In this document: positions 8,161-17,663 of the stretch, piece by piece
Position numbering within the stretch: the stretch's first letter is position 1
How the letters are laid out: each line of letters starts with the position of its first letter
Assembly (NCBI GenBank): GCA_023400985.1
Contig: JAEXEN010000032.1
Span: forward strand, 62,001 to 126,000
Source of the DNA: Bacillota bacterium
Lineage (GTDB): Bacteria; Bacillota; Clostridia; Christensenellales; CAG-138
Length of the DNA: 64,000 bases
Direction of reading: 5' to 3'
Notes under the pieces: generated by a model
What the model was told of the DNA's origin: nothing
Databases searched by the model: none
Seen by the model: the letters and a program-made list of their open reading frames with translations, nothing else
Position numbers and translations under genes: made by a program

Positions 8161-9183
8161 ATGGCAAACGAGCTTTCAAAGATCCGCGAGGAGGCGCTCA
8201 AACGCCTGGAAGCCGCGCGCGAGGAAAGCGAGCTGGACGCCGTAAACGTATCGGTACTGGGCCGGAACGGGGCGCTCACGGAGATACTTCGCACGATGGG
8301 CAAGCTCAGCAAGGAGGACCGTGCCGCGTTTGGGCAGGCGGCGAATTCTCTCAAACAGGAATTGGAGAACGCGATCGAGCGCCGTAAGGCGGTATTGGGG
8401 GAATTTGCGCTCGAGCAAAAGCTCAAACGGGAGGCCGTCGATGTGACGGAGCCCGGCAAGCGCGTGCTCCCGATCGGCAGGCTGCACCCGATGACGCAGG
8501 TATACCGCGAGATACGCGATGTTTTGATCGGCATGGGCTTTACAACGTTCTATGGCCCCGAGGTGGAGCTTGACGAATTCAACTTCACCCGCCTCAACCT
8601 GCCGCCCGACCACCCCGCGCGGGATATGCAGGATACCTTTTATGTGAACGACAAAGTGGTTCTAAGGACGCACACCACGCCCTGCGAAGCGCGCGCCCTC
8701 ATGACACTCGAACCGCCGTTTCGCCTCGTGATACCGGGCCGCGTATTCCGCGTGGACGAAGTGGACGCGAGCCACAGCCCCATCTTCATGCAGATGGAGG
8801 GTCTCGTGGTCGATAAAAACATCACCTTCGCCGATCTTAAGGGCACCATCGATGCGTTCGTGAAGGCCGTGTTCGGCAACCATGTGAAAACGCGCCTCCG
8901 CCCGAGCTACTTCCCGTTCACGGAGCCTTCGGGTGAGGTGGACGTTTCCTGTACCATCTGCGGCGGCAAGGGCTGCCGGGTTTGCAAGGGCACGGGCTGG
9001 ATCGAGATCATGGGATGCGGGATGACCAACCCGCATGAGTTCATCAATTGCGGTATGGACCCCAAGGAATGGACGGCGTTTGCGTTCGGCCTCGGTGTGG
9101 ACCGCATCGCCAACCTCAAGTACGGCATCAGCGACATCCGTCTGCTGTACGAAAACGACGCGCGCTTCCTGCGCCAGTTCTAA
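8161..9183 (+). CDS. pheS: Phenylalanine--tRNA ligase alpha subunit
   Basis: 340 aa, usual length. N-terminal coiled-coil arm (~1-85), then class II catalytic core with motif 2 region (FRVDEVDASHSPIFMQMEG) and motif 3 (FAFGLGVDRIANLKYG). A Cys cluster, SCTICGGKGCRVC, lies in the core, as in many Firmicute PheS. It forms the alpha2beta2 enzyme with PheT, whose gene starts 14 nt downstream. Start ATG 8161 follows GGGAGGAG. Expression is controlled by the upstream T-box. Confidence 0.97.
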   Translation: MANELSKIREEALKRLEAAREESELDAVNVSVLGRNGALTEILRTMGKLSKEDRAAFGQAANSLKQELENAIERRKAVLGEFALEQKLKREAVDVTEPGKRVLPIGRLHPMTQVYREIRDVLIGMGFTTFYGPEVELDEFNFTRLNLPPDHPARDMQDTFYVNDKVVLRTHTTPCEARALMTLEPPFRLVIPGRVFRVDEVDASHSPIFMQMEGLVVDKNITFADLKGTIDAFVKAVFGNHVKTRLRPSYFPFTEPSGEVDVSCTICGGKGCRVCKGTGWIEIMGCGMTNPHEFINCGMDPKEWTAFAFGLGVDRIANLKYGISDIRLLYENDARFLRQF

Positions 9184-9197
9184 GGAGGGAGAATCGT

Positions 9198-11603
9198 ATG
9201 AAACTGCCGCTGAAATGGCTTAAGGAATATGTGGATTTCAATGTCACTGTCGAGGAATTCATCGAGAAGATGATGTGGCGCGGCTTTGAGGTCGCCGCCG
9301 TCGAAAAGGAGCTCTCGGGGGTCGAAAACGTGGTCGTCGGCCGCATCGTTTCGCTCGAGAAGCACCCCAATGCCGATAAACTGCAGGTATGCACCATCGA
9401 TGTGGGAAAGAAAGACAATATAACCATCGTGACAGGCGCGCAAAATGTGTTTGAAGGCGCGCTCGTGCCCGCCGCGCTCGACGGCGCGAAGCTTGCGGGC
9501 GGGCTCAATATCCATACGACCGTCATGCGCGGCGTGGAAAGCGCGGGCATGCTTTGCTCGGGCAAGGAGCTTGGGATAACCGACGCGGATTATCCGGGCG
9601 CGGAGGTCAACGGCATCCTCATTTTGGAGGGTTCGCCGAAAGCCGGTACGTCCATCGAGCAAGCGCTTGAAATGGACGACGTGATCTTCGATATCGAGAT
9701 CACCCCCAACCGGCCGGACTGCCAAAGCATTTTGGGCATGTGCCGAGAGATCGCGTCGGCGCTCGGACAAAAGTTCACCGAGCCCGTCATAAAGGAGATC
9801 ACGGGAGCGGGGAACGCGGAGGACTATGCCAAGGTCACGGTACTGAATACCGAGCTTTGTCCGCGTTATGTCGCCCGAGTAGTGGTGGATCTTCATATCG
9901 CGCCGTCGCCCAAGTGGGTGCAGAAAAAGCTCAAGAGCGTAGGGCTCAGACCCATCAACAACATCGTGGACATCACCAACCTTGTGATGGTCGAATACGG
10001 CCATCCCATGCACGCGTTCGACCTTTCCTGCGTGGCGGACGGGCATATCGTGGTCAGGAATGCCTACGAAAACGAGGCTGTAACCACGCTTGATTCGAAG
10101 GTCCGCCCCGTAATGCCCGATATGCTTTTGATCGCAGATACGGGCAAGGGCGTCGGCATCGCGGGCGTGATGGGCGGGGAAAACTCCGAGATCACGGAAA
10201 ACACCAAGGCCACGCTGTTTGAGGCCGCTGTGTTCAAGGGCAGTAATATCCGCTCTACGGTACGCAAGCTGAAGCATACCACCGACGCCGCCGTGCGCTT
10301 CATCAAGGGCGTGGAGGCGGTAAACGCGAAGCTTGCTTCCGACCGCGCTATCGAGCTTGTATCCGAGCTCAACGCCGGCCGCGTGGTGGGCGGGCCGATA
10401 GACGCCTGCGCCGCCGATCTTTTCGACCGCGTTGCTAAAATCGACTGCGATCATGTCAACCGCATCCTCCATACCGCGTTTACGCCCGGGGAAATGGCGG
10501 AAATGCTCTCTACGCTCAACATGGAGGGAAAAGTCGAGGGAGAGAACTTACGCCTTTATATCCCGCATTACCGCACCGATATCGAGACCGACGTGGAGGC
10601 GGACGCCAATGTGGCCGAGGAGATCGCCCGCGTATACGGCTATTACAACATAGAGCCGAAGCTCATGGACGGCACGACCTTCTGCGGCAGGCTTGCGCCG
10701 GATATCACGGGCGAAGACGAGGCGAAGAATATCGCCGTCGCCATGGGCTGCTACGAAATGTACAACTACAACTTCACCGGCCCCAATGTGCTCAACGCGC
10801 TTTTGCTTGAGGAAAACAGCGAAAAACGCAAAGCCGTGAAGCTCGTAAATCCGTTCGGCGAGGATCAAAGCCTCATGCGCACTACGCTCTACATGGGCAT
10901 GCTTGACACAGTCGCCTTGAACTGCGGCCGAAAGACCGGCTACGGGCGGTTTTTCGAGGTGGGGAACGTTCATTTCGACCTTGGCGGAGAGCTGCCCGAG
11001 GAGCGCAAGTTGCTCGGGATTATCTTCACGGGCGAGGGGGAGGATTTCTTCACTCTGAAAGGCACCGTGGAGGAGCTTCTCGACCGCATGGGCGTTACGG
11101 AAAACGTGCGCTTTGTAAAAGGCGGCGGGGCATATTTCCATCCGGGCCAGAAAGCGATCATCGAGATCGGCGGCGAGACCGTGGGCGAGCTTGGGACCAT
11201 TCATCCCAAGGTGCAAAAAAGCTTCAACATACCGCAGGCAGTCTATGCGGCGGAGATAAGTATGGAGAAGCTCCTCAAACACAGAAACACGAAAAAGACC
11301 TATTTGCCCATCCCGCGTTTTCCCTCCGTGGAGCGCGATATCGCCGTCGTGACCGACGAAAGCGTGCTTTCGACCGACGCCATAAACGCCATTTTGAAGA
11401 CGGAAGCGGGAGTGATCGTTTCCGACGCGCGCTTGTTTGACGTGTACCGTGGCAAGGGCGTTGCGGATGGCAAAAAGAGCATGGCATTCTCGTTCAGCCT
11501 CCGCGCGGCGGACAGAACATTGACCGATGCCGAAATACGCGCCGCGATGGACGCCATACTCGCTTTGCTCGAAAAAGAAGTGGGTGCACAGTTGAGAAGC
11601 TGA
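9198..11603 (+). CDS. pheT: Phenylalanine--tRNA ligase beta subunit
   Basis: 801 aa from ATG 9198 (AAGGAGGG 14 nt upstream), the standard N-terminus MKLPLKWLKEYV; a longer open frame upstream overlaps pheS and is not used. Domains in order: EMAP/tRNA-binding fold (~40-150), B1 and B3/B4 editing region (DIEITPNRPDCQS; VMGGENSEI), B5, catalytic-like core, and the C-terminal ferredoxin-fold anticodon-binding domain (IPRFPSVERDIAVV onward). It binds and edits tRNA-Phe as partner of PheS. A strong terminator follows at 11687. Confidence 0.97.
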   Translation: MKLPLKWLKEYVDFNVTVEEFIEKMMWRGFEVAAVEKELSGVENVVVGRIVSLEKHPNADKLQVCTIDVGKKDNITIVTGAQNVFEGALVPAALDGAKLAGGLNIHTTVMRGVESAGMLCSGKELGITDADYPGAEVNGILILEGSPKAGTSIEQALEMDDVIFDIEITPNRPDCQSILGMCREIASALGQKFTEPVIKEITGAGNAEDYAKVTVLNTELCPRYVARVVVDLHIAPSPKWVQKKLKSVGLRPINNIVDITNLVMVEYGHPMHAFDLSCVADGHIVVRNAYENEAVTTLDSKVRPVMPDMLLIADTGKGVGIAGVMGGENSEITENTKATLFEAAVFKGSNIRSTVRKLKHTTDAAVRFIKGVEAVNAKLASDRAIELVSELNAGRVVGGPIDACAADLFDRVAKIDCDHVNRILHTAFTPGEMAEMLSTLNMEGKVEGENLRLYIPHYRTDIETDVEADANVAEEIARVYGYYNIEPKLMDGTTFCGRLAPDITGEDEAKNIAVAMGCYEMYNYNFTGPNVLNALLLEENSEKRKAVKLVNPFGEDQSLMRTTLYMGMLDTVALNCGRKTGYGRFFEVGNVHFDLGGELPEERKLLGIIFTGEGEDFFTLKGTVEELLDRMGVTENVRFVKGGGAYFHPGQKAIIEIGGETVGELGTIHPKVQKSFNIPQAVYAAEISMEKLLKHRNTKKTYLPIPRFPSVERDIAVVTDESVLSTDAINAILKTEAGVIVSDARLFDVYRGKGVADGKKSMAFSFSLRAADRTLTDAEIRAAMDAILALLEKEVGAQLRS

Positions 11604-11686
11604 GGGGCTTTAGCCCTTGTCTCGGTCTTGAAACGCTTTCTTTTTTGGTGTTTCCGACGAGATCGTAAAATATATTTTGGAAAAAT

Positions 11687-11735
11687 ATAACACGGGGTTC
11701 ACCTTTTGTGTACGTGAACACCGTGTTATTTTATT
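11687..11735 (+). terminator. Rho-independent terminator after pheT
   Basis: Stem ATAACACGG-GTTCAC / GTGAAC-CCGTGTTAT with single-base bulges, then TTTATT. It ends the pheST transcript. Confidence 0.85.
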
Positions 11736-11750
11736 AACACTTGACATAAA

Positions 11751-11780
11751 TTGACAAAAAACCCATAATTCATGTATAAT
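11751..11780 (+). promoter_or_regulatory. Promoter of the phosphorelay cassette
   Basis: TTGACA (11751-11756), 18-nt spacer, TATAAT (11775-11780). A second TTGACA lies 10 nt upstream (11741-11746). Confidence 0.75.
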
Positions 11781-11851
11781 CATAAACAAAGCTGAAAGCA
11801 GCAGGGTACTTTTATCATCGGCAGCATACAGGGATGCTGAAAGGGTTCGAA

Positions 11852-12913
11852 ATGGAGAGAATTCTGATTGCCGACGATATCGCTGTCAACCGTAAGATAC
11901 TCGAAGAGATCTTACAGGATACGTATTGCTGCGTCATGGCGGAAAACGGGAAGCAGGCTGTGGAGCGCGCTTTCGAATACGCGGGGTCGCTCTCGCTGAT
12001 CCTGCTCGATATCATGATGCCGGAATACGACGGCTACGAGGTATTACGCATCCTCAAAAAAAACAGGCTTACCAAGGATATACCGGTCGTTCTTATCACC
12101 TCGCTCGACAGCGAGCGCGATGAAAGCCGGGGCCTGAGCGAGGGCGCGATCGACTATATCACAAAACCCTTCAACGCGCAGATCGTGAAATGCCGCGTCA
12201 ACAACCATGTGGAGCTCAAAAGGCATCAGGACATGCTGCAGGAGCTTATCGACACTCGCACACGCAAAATCGTCGACATACGGGAATCCCTTCTGGACGC
12301 AGTCAGTTCCATTATCGAATACAGAAGCCTTGAATCCGGGAAACATGTAAAGCGCATCAGACTCTACTGCGAGGCGCAGCTTAGCTGTCTTTTAAATAAG
12401 GGGCTTTTTTCGGAGCAGCTCGATAAGAAAAACGCGGAGCTCATCGCCCGCGCATCCACGCTGCACGATATCGGCAAGGTGGGCGTGCCCGACAGCATCC
12501 TCATGAAGCCCGGTCCGCTTACGAACGAGGAATTTGAGATCATGAAAAAGCACGCCGTCATGGGGAGCGATTTTATCGACTCGATCGGCGGCTCGGCGGA
12601 CGACGAATACATTTATTATGCGCACCAGATCTGCCGCCACCATCATGAATGGTGGAACGGCGGCGGCTATCCCGACGGGCTGAGCGGCGAGAGCATACCG
12701 CTCAGCGCCCGCATCGTGGCTTTGGCGGACGTTTACGACGCGCTCGTGAGCAAGCGCGTATATAAGCCCGCCTATTCGCACGAAACGGCGGTTTCGTTTA
12801 TCCGCGCGGGCAAAGGCAAGCAATTCGACCCGCTGCTCGTGGATCTGTTCGAGAACGACGTCGCGGAAATGTTTTGCTCGATCGCGATGCTCCATAACGA
12901 TGAAAATGTTTAA
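11852..12913 (+). CDS. Response regulator with HD-GYP phosphodiesterase domain
   Basis: 353 aa. The receiver domain (1-~120) begins RILIADDIAVNRK and has phospho-acceptor Asp53 in LLDIMMPEYDG and a switch Lys in DYITKPF. A helical linker leads to an HD-GYP domain with LHDIGKVG, the MKKHAVMG segment and HHHEWWNGGGYPDG (GGYP variant of the motif). HD-GYP proteins hydrolyse cyclic di-GMP. ATG 11852 is chosen over ATG 11834 because AAAGGG lies seven nt upstream. It is the first gene of a cassette with an Hpt protein and a hybrid kinase, implying that phosphorelay input sets c-di-GMP breakdown. Confidence 0.9.
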   Translation: MERILIADDIAVNRKILEEILQDTYCCVMAENGKQAVERAFEYAGSLSLILLDIMMPEYDGYEVLRILKKNRLTKDIPVVLITSLDSERDESRGLSEGAIDYITKPFNAQIVKCRVNNHVELKRHQDMLQELIDTRTRKIVDIRESLLDAVSSIIEYRSLESGKHVKRIRLYCEAQLSCLLNKGLFSEQLDKKNAELIARASTLHDIGKVGVPDSILMKPGPLTNEEFEIMKKHAVMGSDFIDSIGGSADDEYIYYAHQICRHHHEWWNGGGYPDGLSGESIPLSARIVALADVYDALVSKRVYKPAYSHETAVSFIRAGKGKQFDPLLVDLFENDVAEMFCSIAMLHNDENV

Positions 12914-12929
12914 GGAAGGGATGAAAGCG

Positions 12930-13286
12930 ATGGCTTTCAAAGAAAATGCTCCTATTGAGCATGTGCGGGATGAGCCCGGTCGGGCGGGCCGCGCCGCGGC
13001 GATTGCGCGGCTGAATGGGAACGAAGCGCTTTACAACGAGCTTCTTAAAATGTTTTTTGCGGAGGATCCCTTAGAACGCCTGCGCGTTTTTCTCGCAGAG
13101 GGTGACGTGAAAAACGCGCTGCTCTCGGCGCACGGCATAAAGGGGACCGCTGCAAACCTCGGCTTAGAAGAGCTTTCCGCACTTGCGGGCAAGGTGGAGC
13201 GGCCGCTTCGAGAAAACGACGTCACGGCGGCGTGGGAGGTGTTCTCCAAGCTCCAAAAGGAATACGGCACGCTCAGCTTCTTTTAA
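12930..13286 (+). CDS. Hpt-domain phosphotransfer protein
   Basis: 118 aa, all-helical, with the histidine phosphotransfer motif AHGIKGTAANLG (His about residue 69). It would carry phosphate between the receivers of the hybrid kinase downstream and the HD-GYP regulator upstream. ATG 12930 is preferred because AAGGAAGGG ends nine nt upstream; ATG 12921 is too close. The gene begins 16 nt after the HD-GYP gene and is followed by AAGGAGGG of the kinase gene. Confidence 0.88.
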   Translation: MAFKENAPIEHVRDEPGRAGRAAAIARLNGNEALYNELLKMFFAEDPLERLRVFLAEGDVKNALLSAHGIKGTAANLGLEELSALAGKVERPLRENDVTAAWEVFSKLQKEYGTLSFF

Positions 13287-13311
13287 AAATAAAGAAGGAG
13301 GGATAAGCGCC

Positions 13312-16300
13312 ATGCCGCAAGGGGAGCAAATAAAGGCGCGGGGCGGGAGAAAACTTAGAGACGGCGACCCGCCGAAGGGGTTAGAGAACCCCGTCAAATA
13401 TGCGCTCTGGGTTTCCGGCGCATACTTTTTGGTAAGCTTTCTATGGATATTGTTTTCGAGTGAATTGGCCGGCCTTATAGCGACCGACGCCGCGTCTTTA
13501 GCGAGCATCGAGACCTTGAAAGGCTGGTTTTTTGTTGCCGCCACGGCGGTGTTGCTGTTTTGGTATATCAAAAAGCTATTTGCAAAAGCCGTGCTCCCTC
13601 AGAAGGACCTCGGGCAGATGGTGAGCATGCGCACGGCGGAGCTTGAAAACACGGCCGCCAATTTGATCGCCATCATGCAACAAAAGGACGAGCTTTTGAA
13701 AAAGACCGCGCGGCAGCAGCAGTTTCAATCAGCCGTTTTGAAGCTTTCGCAGGAATTCTTCAATGTGCCCCTGTCGCAGATGAGCGCGGCGCTCGACGAC
13801 TCCTTAAGGGTAATAGGAGAATACCTCGATGCGGAGCGCGTCGTCTATGCCGAGCATGGCCGGGAAGGCATGCTTATCGCGATGGGGCAGTGGGCAAAGG
13901 AACAGAAGCTCGCCATACAGGAGATCGAAGAGCTTTACGGCAGTTTAAGGCGCGGGAACATACGCTGCACCATCCGGCAGGGGATGGAGTTTTTTGAGCC
14001 TTATCCCGTACTTTCGGACGCGGACGCATTGTCCGAAGAAAAAAAGTATTTCCGCGTAAACGCCCCTATACACATTTTGGGCAAACCGTGCGGCAGCGTG
14101 ATGATCGCCACGAAAAAGCGTATGGAAGATTGGTCGGATGAGGATCTTAACATCCTCAACATCTTTATTGAGATGCTTCGCAATGCTTATGTGCGGCGCA
14201 GGCAGGAGATAGAGCTTGAGAAGACCAACAAACTCATGCGCGTGGTGCTCGATTCTACCGAAGATAGCATCTATATGATCGATACGGACGGGGTATTGCA
14301 CAACGCCAACAACGGCTTCGCCGTATTTTTCGATACGCCTCTCAACGCGGTTGCCGGAAAAAGCCTTCGAGATTTTTTACCGGAAAATGCCTATCACAAT
14401 ATGATGGAATGCGTGCATGATGTGCTTAAGACCGGCCGGAATGGAATGCTCCGCGCGGAATTTCGGGGGATGTGGCTGGAAAGCGATATCTATCCCGTGG
14501 CGGATGAAAACGGAAACTTTGCCATGGCCGCGGTGTTCAGCGAAAACATCACCAGACGCGTGCAGTACGAAAGCGAGCTGTTCCGCTCGCGCCAGCTCTT
14601 CAAGCAGCTCGTCGAAAGCGCGCCCGTGGGCATTTTCTGGCGGGACCTAAGCGGCAGGTATTTGGGCGCGAACAAGCAAATGGCGGATAGCTTAGGTACC
14701 ACCGTGGAGGAGATGGTGGGCGGCAGCGCCACGAGATATATGACGCGCGAGGAAGCGGTAAAGCAGTCCGACCTTGAGGAGGAGATGTTTGAAAAGCGGC
14801 TGCCCCATATCCATGTACAGCAGAACATCATACGTGCAGGCGGGGAAGCACGCCTGTTCAACCTGGCAAAGGTGCCTTTGCTCGACGAGAACGGCAAGCC
14901 CTACGGAGTACTCGGCGTGGCGGAGGATATTACCGACCGCCGCCGCGAGGAGTTGGAGCTTATGGAGGCCAAGCGCGCCGCCAATGCTGCAAACGCCGCA
15001 AAAAGCATGTTTCTTTCTCGCATGAGCCATGAAATACGCACGCCGCTCAATTCCGTCATCGGCCTTTCGCATATCGCCGCGCAAGCAGAAGATGCGGATA
15101 CGGTCAAGAATTACATCGCGCAGATCGGCGTTTCCTCGCGCCATTTGCTGGAGCTTCTCAACGATATCTTGGATATTTCCCGCATCGAGGCAGGCAAGAT
15201 CAGCATCCATAAGGAAAGGTTCGGCCTAATCGGGGCGGTGGAGAGCGCGGTGGAGATGCTTCTGCCCCGCGCCGATGAGAAACGCCAGAAAGTGGATCTT
15301 TATATCGACAGCGGTGTGCCGCATTACGTAAAAGGCGATCCGACACGCTTTAAGCAGGTGCTTGTGAACCTTTTGGGAAACGCTGTCAAATTCACGCAGG
15401 AGGGCGGCGCGATCGAAGTGAGCGCAAATTTGGAGCGCGATACGGAAAATGGCGCGGTTGTGCGTTTCGCCGTGCGGGATAATGGCATCGGCATCGAAGC
15501 CGGACATTTGAACAGTATATTCGAGCCGTTTGAGCAGGCGGATTCGACCTTCTCGCGCACCCATGAGGGGACGGGCCTGGGGCTTCCGATCTGCAAAAGC
15601 ATCGTGGAACTCATGGGCGGCAGCCTCAAGGTTGAAAGTACGATTGGGGAAGGCAGCGTATTCACTTTCGTGCTGCCGTTTGAAATTGTACCGTCCGACG
15701 AGGCGGGGTTGACCCTGTCGTTTGACGATCTCCGCGTGCTGGTCGTGGACGACGAGGAAGAAACACGCACGTACATGAAGACGCTCCTCACGCAATACAA
15801 GGTGGAAACGGAGCTTGCGGCCTCGGGGGAGGAGGCGGTACGCGCCGTATGCGCGGCCAAGGAAAGCGGCCTCCCCTTCAACGTGGTGTTCGTGGATATG
15901 CGCATGCCCGGTATGAACGGTATCGAAACGGCGCATGCCATACGACAAAACTGCGGCGAGCGCGTGATCGTGATCATGTTTTCCATGTACGAATGGAGCG
16001 AAATAGAAAAGAGCGCGAGGGAAGCGGGCGTCAGCATGTTCCTGCCAAAGCCCGTTTTCCCGTCGAAACTCTTAGACCTTCTCAGCAATATCACAGGCGG
16101 CAAACGTTCCGACGAGGCGAAGATCTCAAGCGTCGTGGAAGGCAGCCTGAACGATAAGCGCATACTCGTGGCGGAAGATAACGCCGTCAACCAGCTAATT
16201 CTTCGTGAAATGCTCGCAAAAAGCGGCGCGGAACTCGTCCCCGTCCACGACGGACGGCAGGCGCTCGATACGTTTACCGCCGAGCAGGGCGCGTTTGACG

Positions 16301-16530
16301 CGGTGCTTATGGATATACAAATGCCGGGTATGGACGGGCTCGAGGCGACTCGCCTCATACGCGCGCTCCCGCTCGAGAAAGCACAGCGCGTACCCATCCT
16401 AGCCATGACGGCCAATGTGTTCCGCGAGGACATCGAAAAGATGATGCTCGCCGGTATGGACGCGCATATCGCAAAGCCCATCGATCCGGGTGATTTGGTG
16501 GGGAAGCTGAAAAAGTATATCGGGTTTTAG
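13312..16530 (+). CDS. Hybrid sensor histidine kinase with two receiver domains
   Basis: 1072 aa from ATG 13312 (AAGGAGGG upstream). Two N-terminal transmembrane helices (about 30-52, 70-90), of the GWFFVAATAVLLFWYI type seen in many Clostridial sensors, leave only a ~20-aa outside loop. Then a coiled coil, a GAF-like region (~130-290), two PAS domains (~305-420, ~430-550), HisKA with phospho-His573 (SHEIRTPLN), an HATPase domain (NLLGNAVKF, DNGIGI, GTGLGL) and two receivers with Asp862 and Asp1001. The tiny outer loop suggests that the signal is sensed in the membrane or cytoplasm. The Hpt and HD-GYP genes upstream are the likely relay partners. Confidence 0.93.
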   Translation: MPQGEQIKARGGRKLRDGDPPKGLENPVKYALWVSGAYFLVSFLWILFSSELAGLIATDAASLASIETLKGWFFVAATAVLLFWYIKKLFAKAVLPQKDLGQMVSMRTAELENTAANLIAIMQQKDELLKKTARQQQFQSAVLKLSQEFFNVPLSQMSAALDDSLRVIGEYLDAERVVYAEHGREGMLIAMGQWAKEQKLAIQEIEELYGSLRRGNIRCTIRQGMEFFEPYPVLSDADALSEEKKYFRVNAPIHILGKPCGSVMIATKKRMEDWSDEDLNILNIFIEMLRNAYVRRRQEIELEKTNKLMRVVLDSTEDSIYMIDTDGVLHNANNGFAVFFDTPLNAVAGKSLRDFLPENAYHNMMECVHDVLKTGRNGMLRAEFRGMWLESDIYPVADENGNFAMAAVFSENITRRVQYESELFRSRQLFKQLVESAPVGIFWRDLSGRYLGANKQMADSLGTTVEEMVGGSATRYMTREEAVKQSDLEEEMFEKRLPHIHVQQNIIRAGGEARLFNLAKVPLLDENGKPYGVLGVAEDITDRRREELELMEAKRAANAANAAKSMFLSRMSHEIRTPLNSVIGLSHIAAQAEDADTVKNYIAQIGVSSRHLLELLNDILDISRIEAGKISIHKERFGLIGAVESAVEMLLPRADEKRQKVDLYIDSGVPHYVKGDPTRFKQVLVNLLGNAVKFTQEGGAIEVSANLERDTENGAVVRFAVRDNGIGIEAGHLNSIFEPFEQADSTFSRTHEGTGLGLPICKSIVELMGGSLKVESTIGEGSVFTFVLPFEIVPSDEAGLTLSFDDLRVLVVDDEEETRTYMKTLLTQYKVETELAASGEEAVRAVCAAKESGLPFNVVFVDMRMPGMNGIETAHAIRQNCGERVIVIMFSMYEWSEIEKSAREAGVSMFLPKPVFPSKLLDLLSNITGGKRSDEAKISSVVEGSLNDKRILVAEDNAVNQLILREMLAKSGAELVPVHDGRQALDTFTAEQGAFDAVLMDIQMPGMDGLEATRLIRALPLEKAQRVPILAMTANVFREDIEKMMLAGMDAHIAKPIDPGDLVGKLKKYIGF

Positions 16531-16545
16531 CCGCCTTCTTTCATC

Positions 16546-16588
16546 TCGCCAATAGAAAAAGCCGCTTGAGCGGCTTTTTTATTGGCGA
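16546..16588 (+). terminator. Terminator after the hybrid kinase
   Basis: GCCGC-TTGA-GCGGC followed by six T, enclosed in a second arm pair TCGCCAAT / ATTGGCGA. Confidence 0.88.
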
Positions 16589-16735
16589 AAAGGTCCTTGG
16601 GGCTCGAGGGCGTAGCCTCCGGAGGCTTAATTTCGGCTTCGGCGGTATGTACGACGAAACGGATGAAAACCGTAGGTTTTCGTTCCTTTCAGAAAGTACC
16701 GGCCGTGAAGTACGAACAGGTACTTTCTGCAAAAC

Positions 16736-16764
16736 TCGCGCAAGTCACCATGGAACTTGCGCGA
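16736..16764 (-). terminator. Terminator of the GDSL esterase gene
   Basis: Arms TCGCGCAAGT / ACTTGCGCGA with a 9-nt loop, immediately after the GDSL stop codon on the minus strand and followed there by GTTTT. The ~145 nt between this and 16588 also hold an inverted repeat CAGAAAGTACC / GGTACTTTCTG but no gene. Confidence 0.7.
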
Positions 16765-16766
16765 CC

Positions 16767-17489
16767 TTATACCGCCTGCGCGCTCACATACCCGGAATTT
16801 CCGCCGATGTTGCGGGCAAAATCGGAAAACGCCTGCGCGATCAGGTCGTAGCCTTTGTTGGTGGGATGCAGCCCGTCGATGCAGACATAGTCGCGAAACG
16901 GCATCTTGTCGAGGAAGTAGGAGCGCACGTCCACGAGAAGCGCCCCGGTTTTTTGTGCGATCTTCGCGATGGCATCGGAATACATTTCGTGGAAACGGTA
17001 GATCATGTGCACATCCCCGAGCCATTTCAGTATATTTTTCGGATCGTTGCCCGCGTGCTCGAGAAAGGCCAGGTAGCGCTCCGCGTCGATGGGGGGGAGC
17101 GTCATCAAAACAGGTTTTACGCCGAGACGCTGAACATCCTCGACCATGCTCAAATAGGTATTTTGAAAAGTTGCAAGGTCGGTGAGGGGTTTATGATCGG
17201 CCTCGGGGTAAAGGGATATCTCGTTCCACTTGAAGTTGCAGTCGTTGCCGCCGAATTCGATGAGCGCGAAATCGCAATCTAGTCCCGTGTCGATATCCTT
17301 TTTCAAAATGCTTGCGCCGCGGTCGATGGTGATGCCAAATCGCGCCCGGTTTTCCGCCTCCACATTAAAAAGCTGTTTGAACTGCTTTAAGTATTCTTCC
17401 ATCACGGCGTGGTAGCGATACCCAAAATCGAGTATCGTGCCCTTCATCACCGAATCCCCGTAGATCTTTACGCGCACTGCCTGTTCCAT
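16767..17489 (-). CDS. SGNH/GDSL hydrolase family esterase
   Basis: 240 aa, no signal peptide. Block I is KIYGDSVMKG with the nucleophile Ser, block III is EFGGNDCNF with the oxyanion Gly/Asn, and block V is DGLHPTNKGYD with the catalytic Asp/His. ATG 17489 is chosen because AGGAGGTG lies just upstream on the minus strand; a longer frame starting at 17531 lacks this. The family deacylates esters of lipids or carbohydrates; no substrate is evident. It is divergent from the DUF1836 gene. Confidence 0.88.
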   Translation of the reverse strand: MEQAVRVKIYGDSVMKGTILDFGYRYHAVMEEYLKQFKQLFNVEAENRARFGITIDRGASILKKDIDTGLDCDFALIEFGGNDCNFKWNEISLYPEADHKPLTDLATFQNTYLSMVEDVQRLGVKPVLMTLPPIDAERYLAFLEHAGNDPKNILKWLGDVHMIYRFHEMYSDAIAKIAQKTGALLVDVRSYFLDKMPFRDYVCIDGLHPTNKGYDLIAQAFSDFARNIGGNSGYVSAQAV

Positions 17490-17545
17490 AACCGCACCTC
17501 CTGCTTCACAGTATATCCACATTTCGTTCATTTATCCGTAATATT

Positions 17546-17560
17546 TAGTATTGAATACTA
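17546..17560. promoter_or_regulatory. 15-bp dyad between divergent genes
   Basis: TAGTATT-G-AATACTA is a perfect 7-1-7 palindrome in the AT-rich gap between the GDSL and DUF1836 genes. It may be an operator; the binding protein is unknown. Confidence 0.35.
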
Positions 17561-17606
17561 GATTAATTAGATTATAAGGTGGGAATACTGATATGTCAAT
17601 ACGCGT

Positions 17607-17636
17607 TTGACGGTTTTCTCAACATTATGATAAAAT
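17607..17636 (+). promoter_or_regulatory. Promoter of the DUF1836 gene
   Basis: TTGACG (17607-17612), 18-nt spacer, TAAAAT (17631-17636), 28 nt before the start codon. Confidence 0.5.
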
Positions 17637-17663
17637 ATGCAAAACGGGAAGGGGGTGTTCAAA

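Noticed and set aside
9180..10472. 430-codon open frame opposite pheT
   Set aside because: Antisense shadow of a complete and conserved synthetase subunit.
16566..17282. 238-codon plus-strand frame opposite the GDSL gene
   Set aside because: Starts inside a terminator and mirrors the GDSL coding frame.
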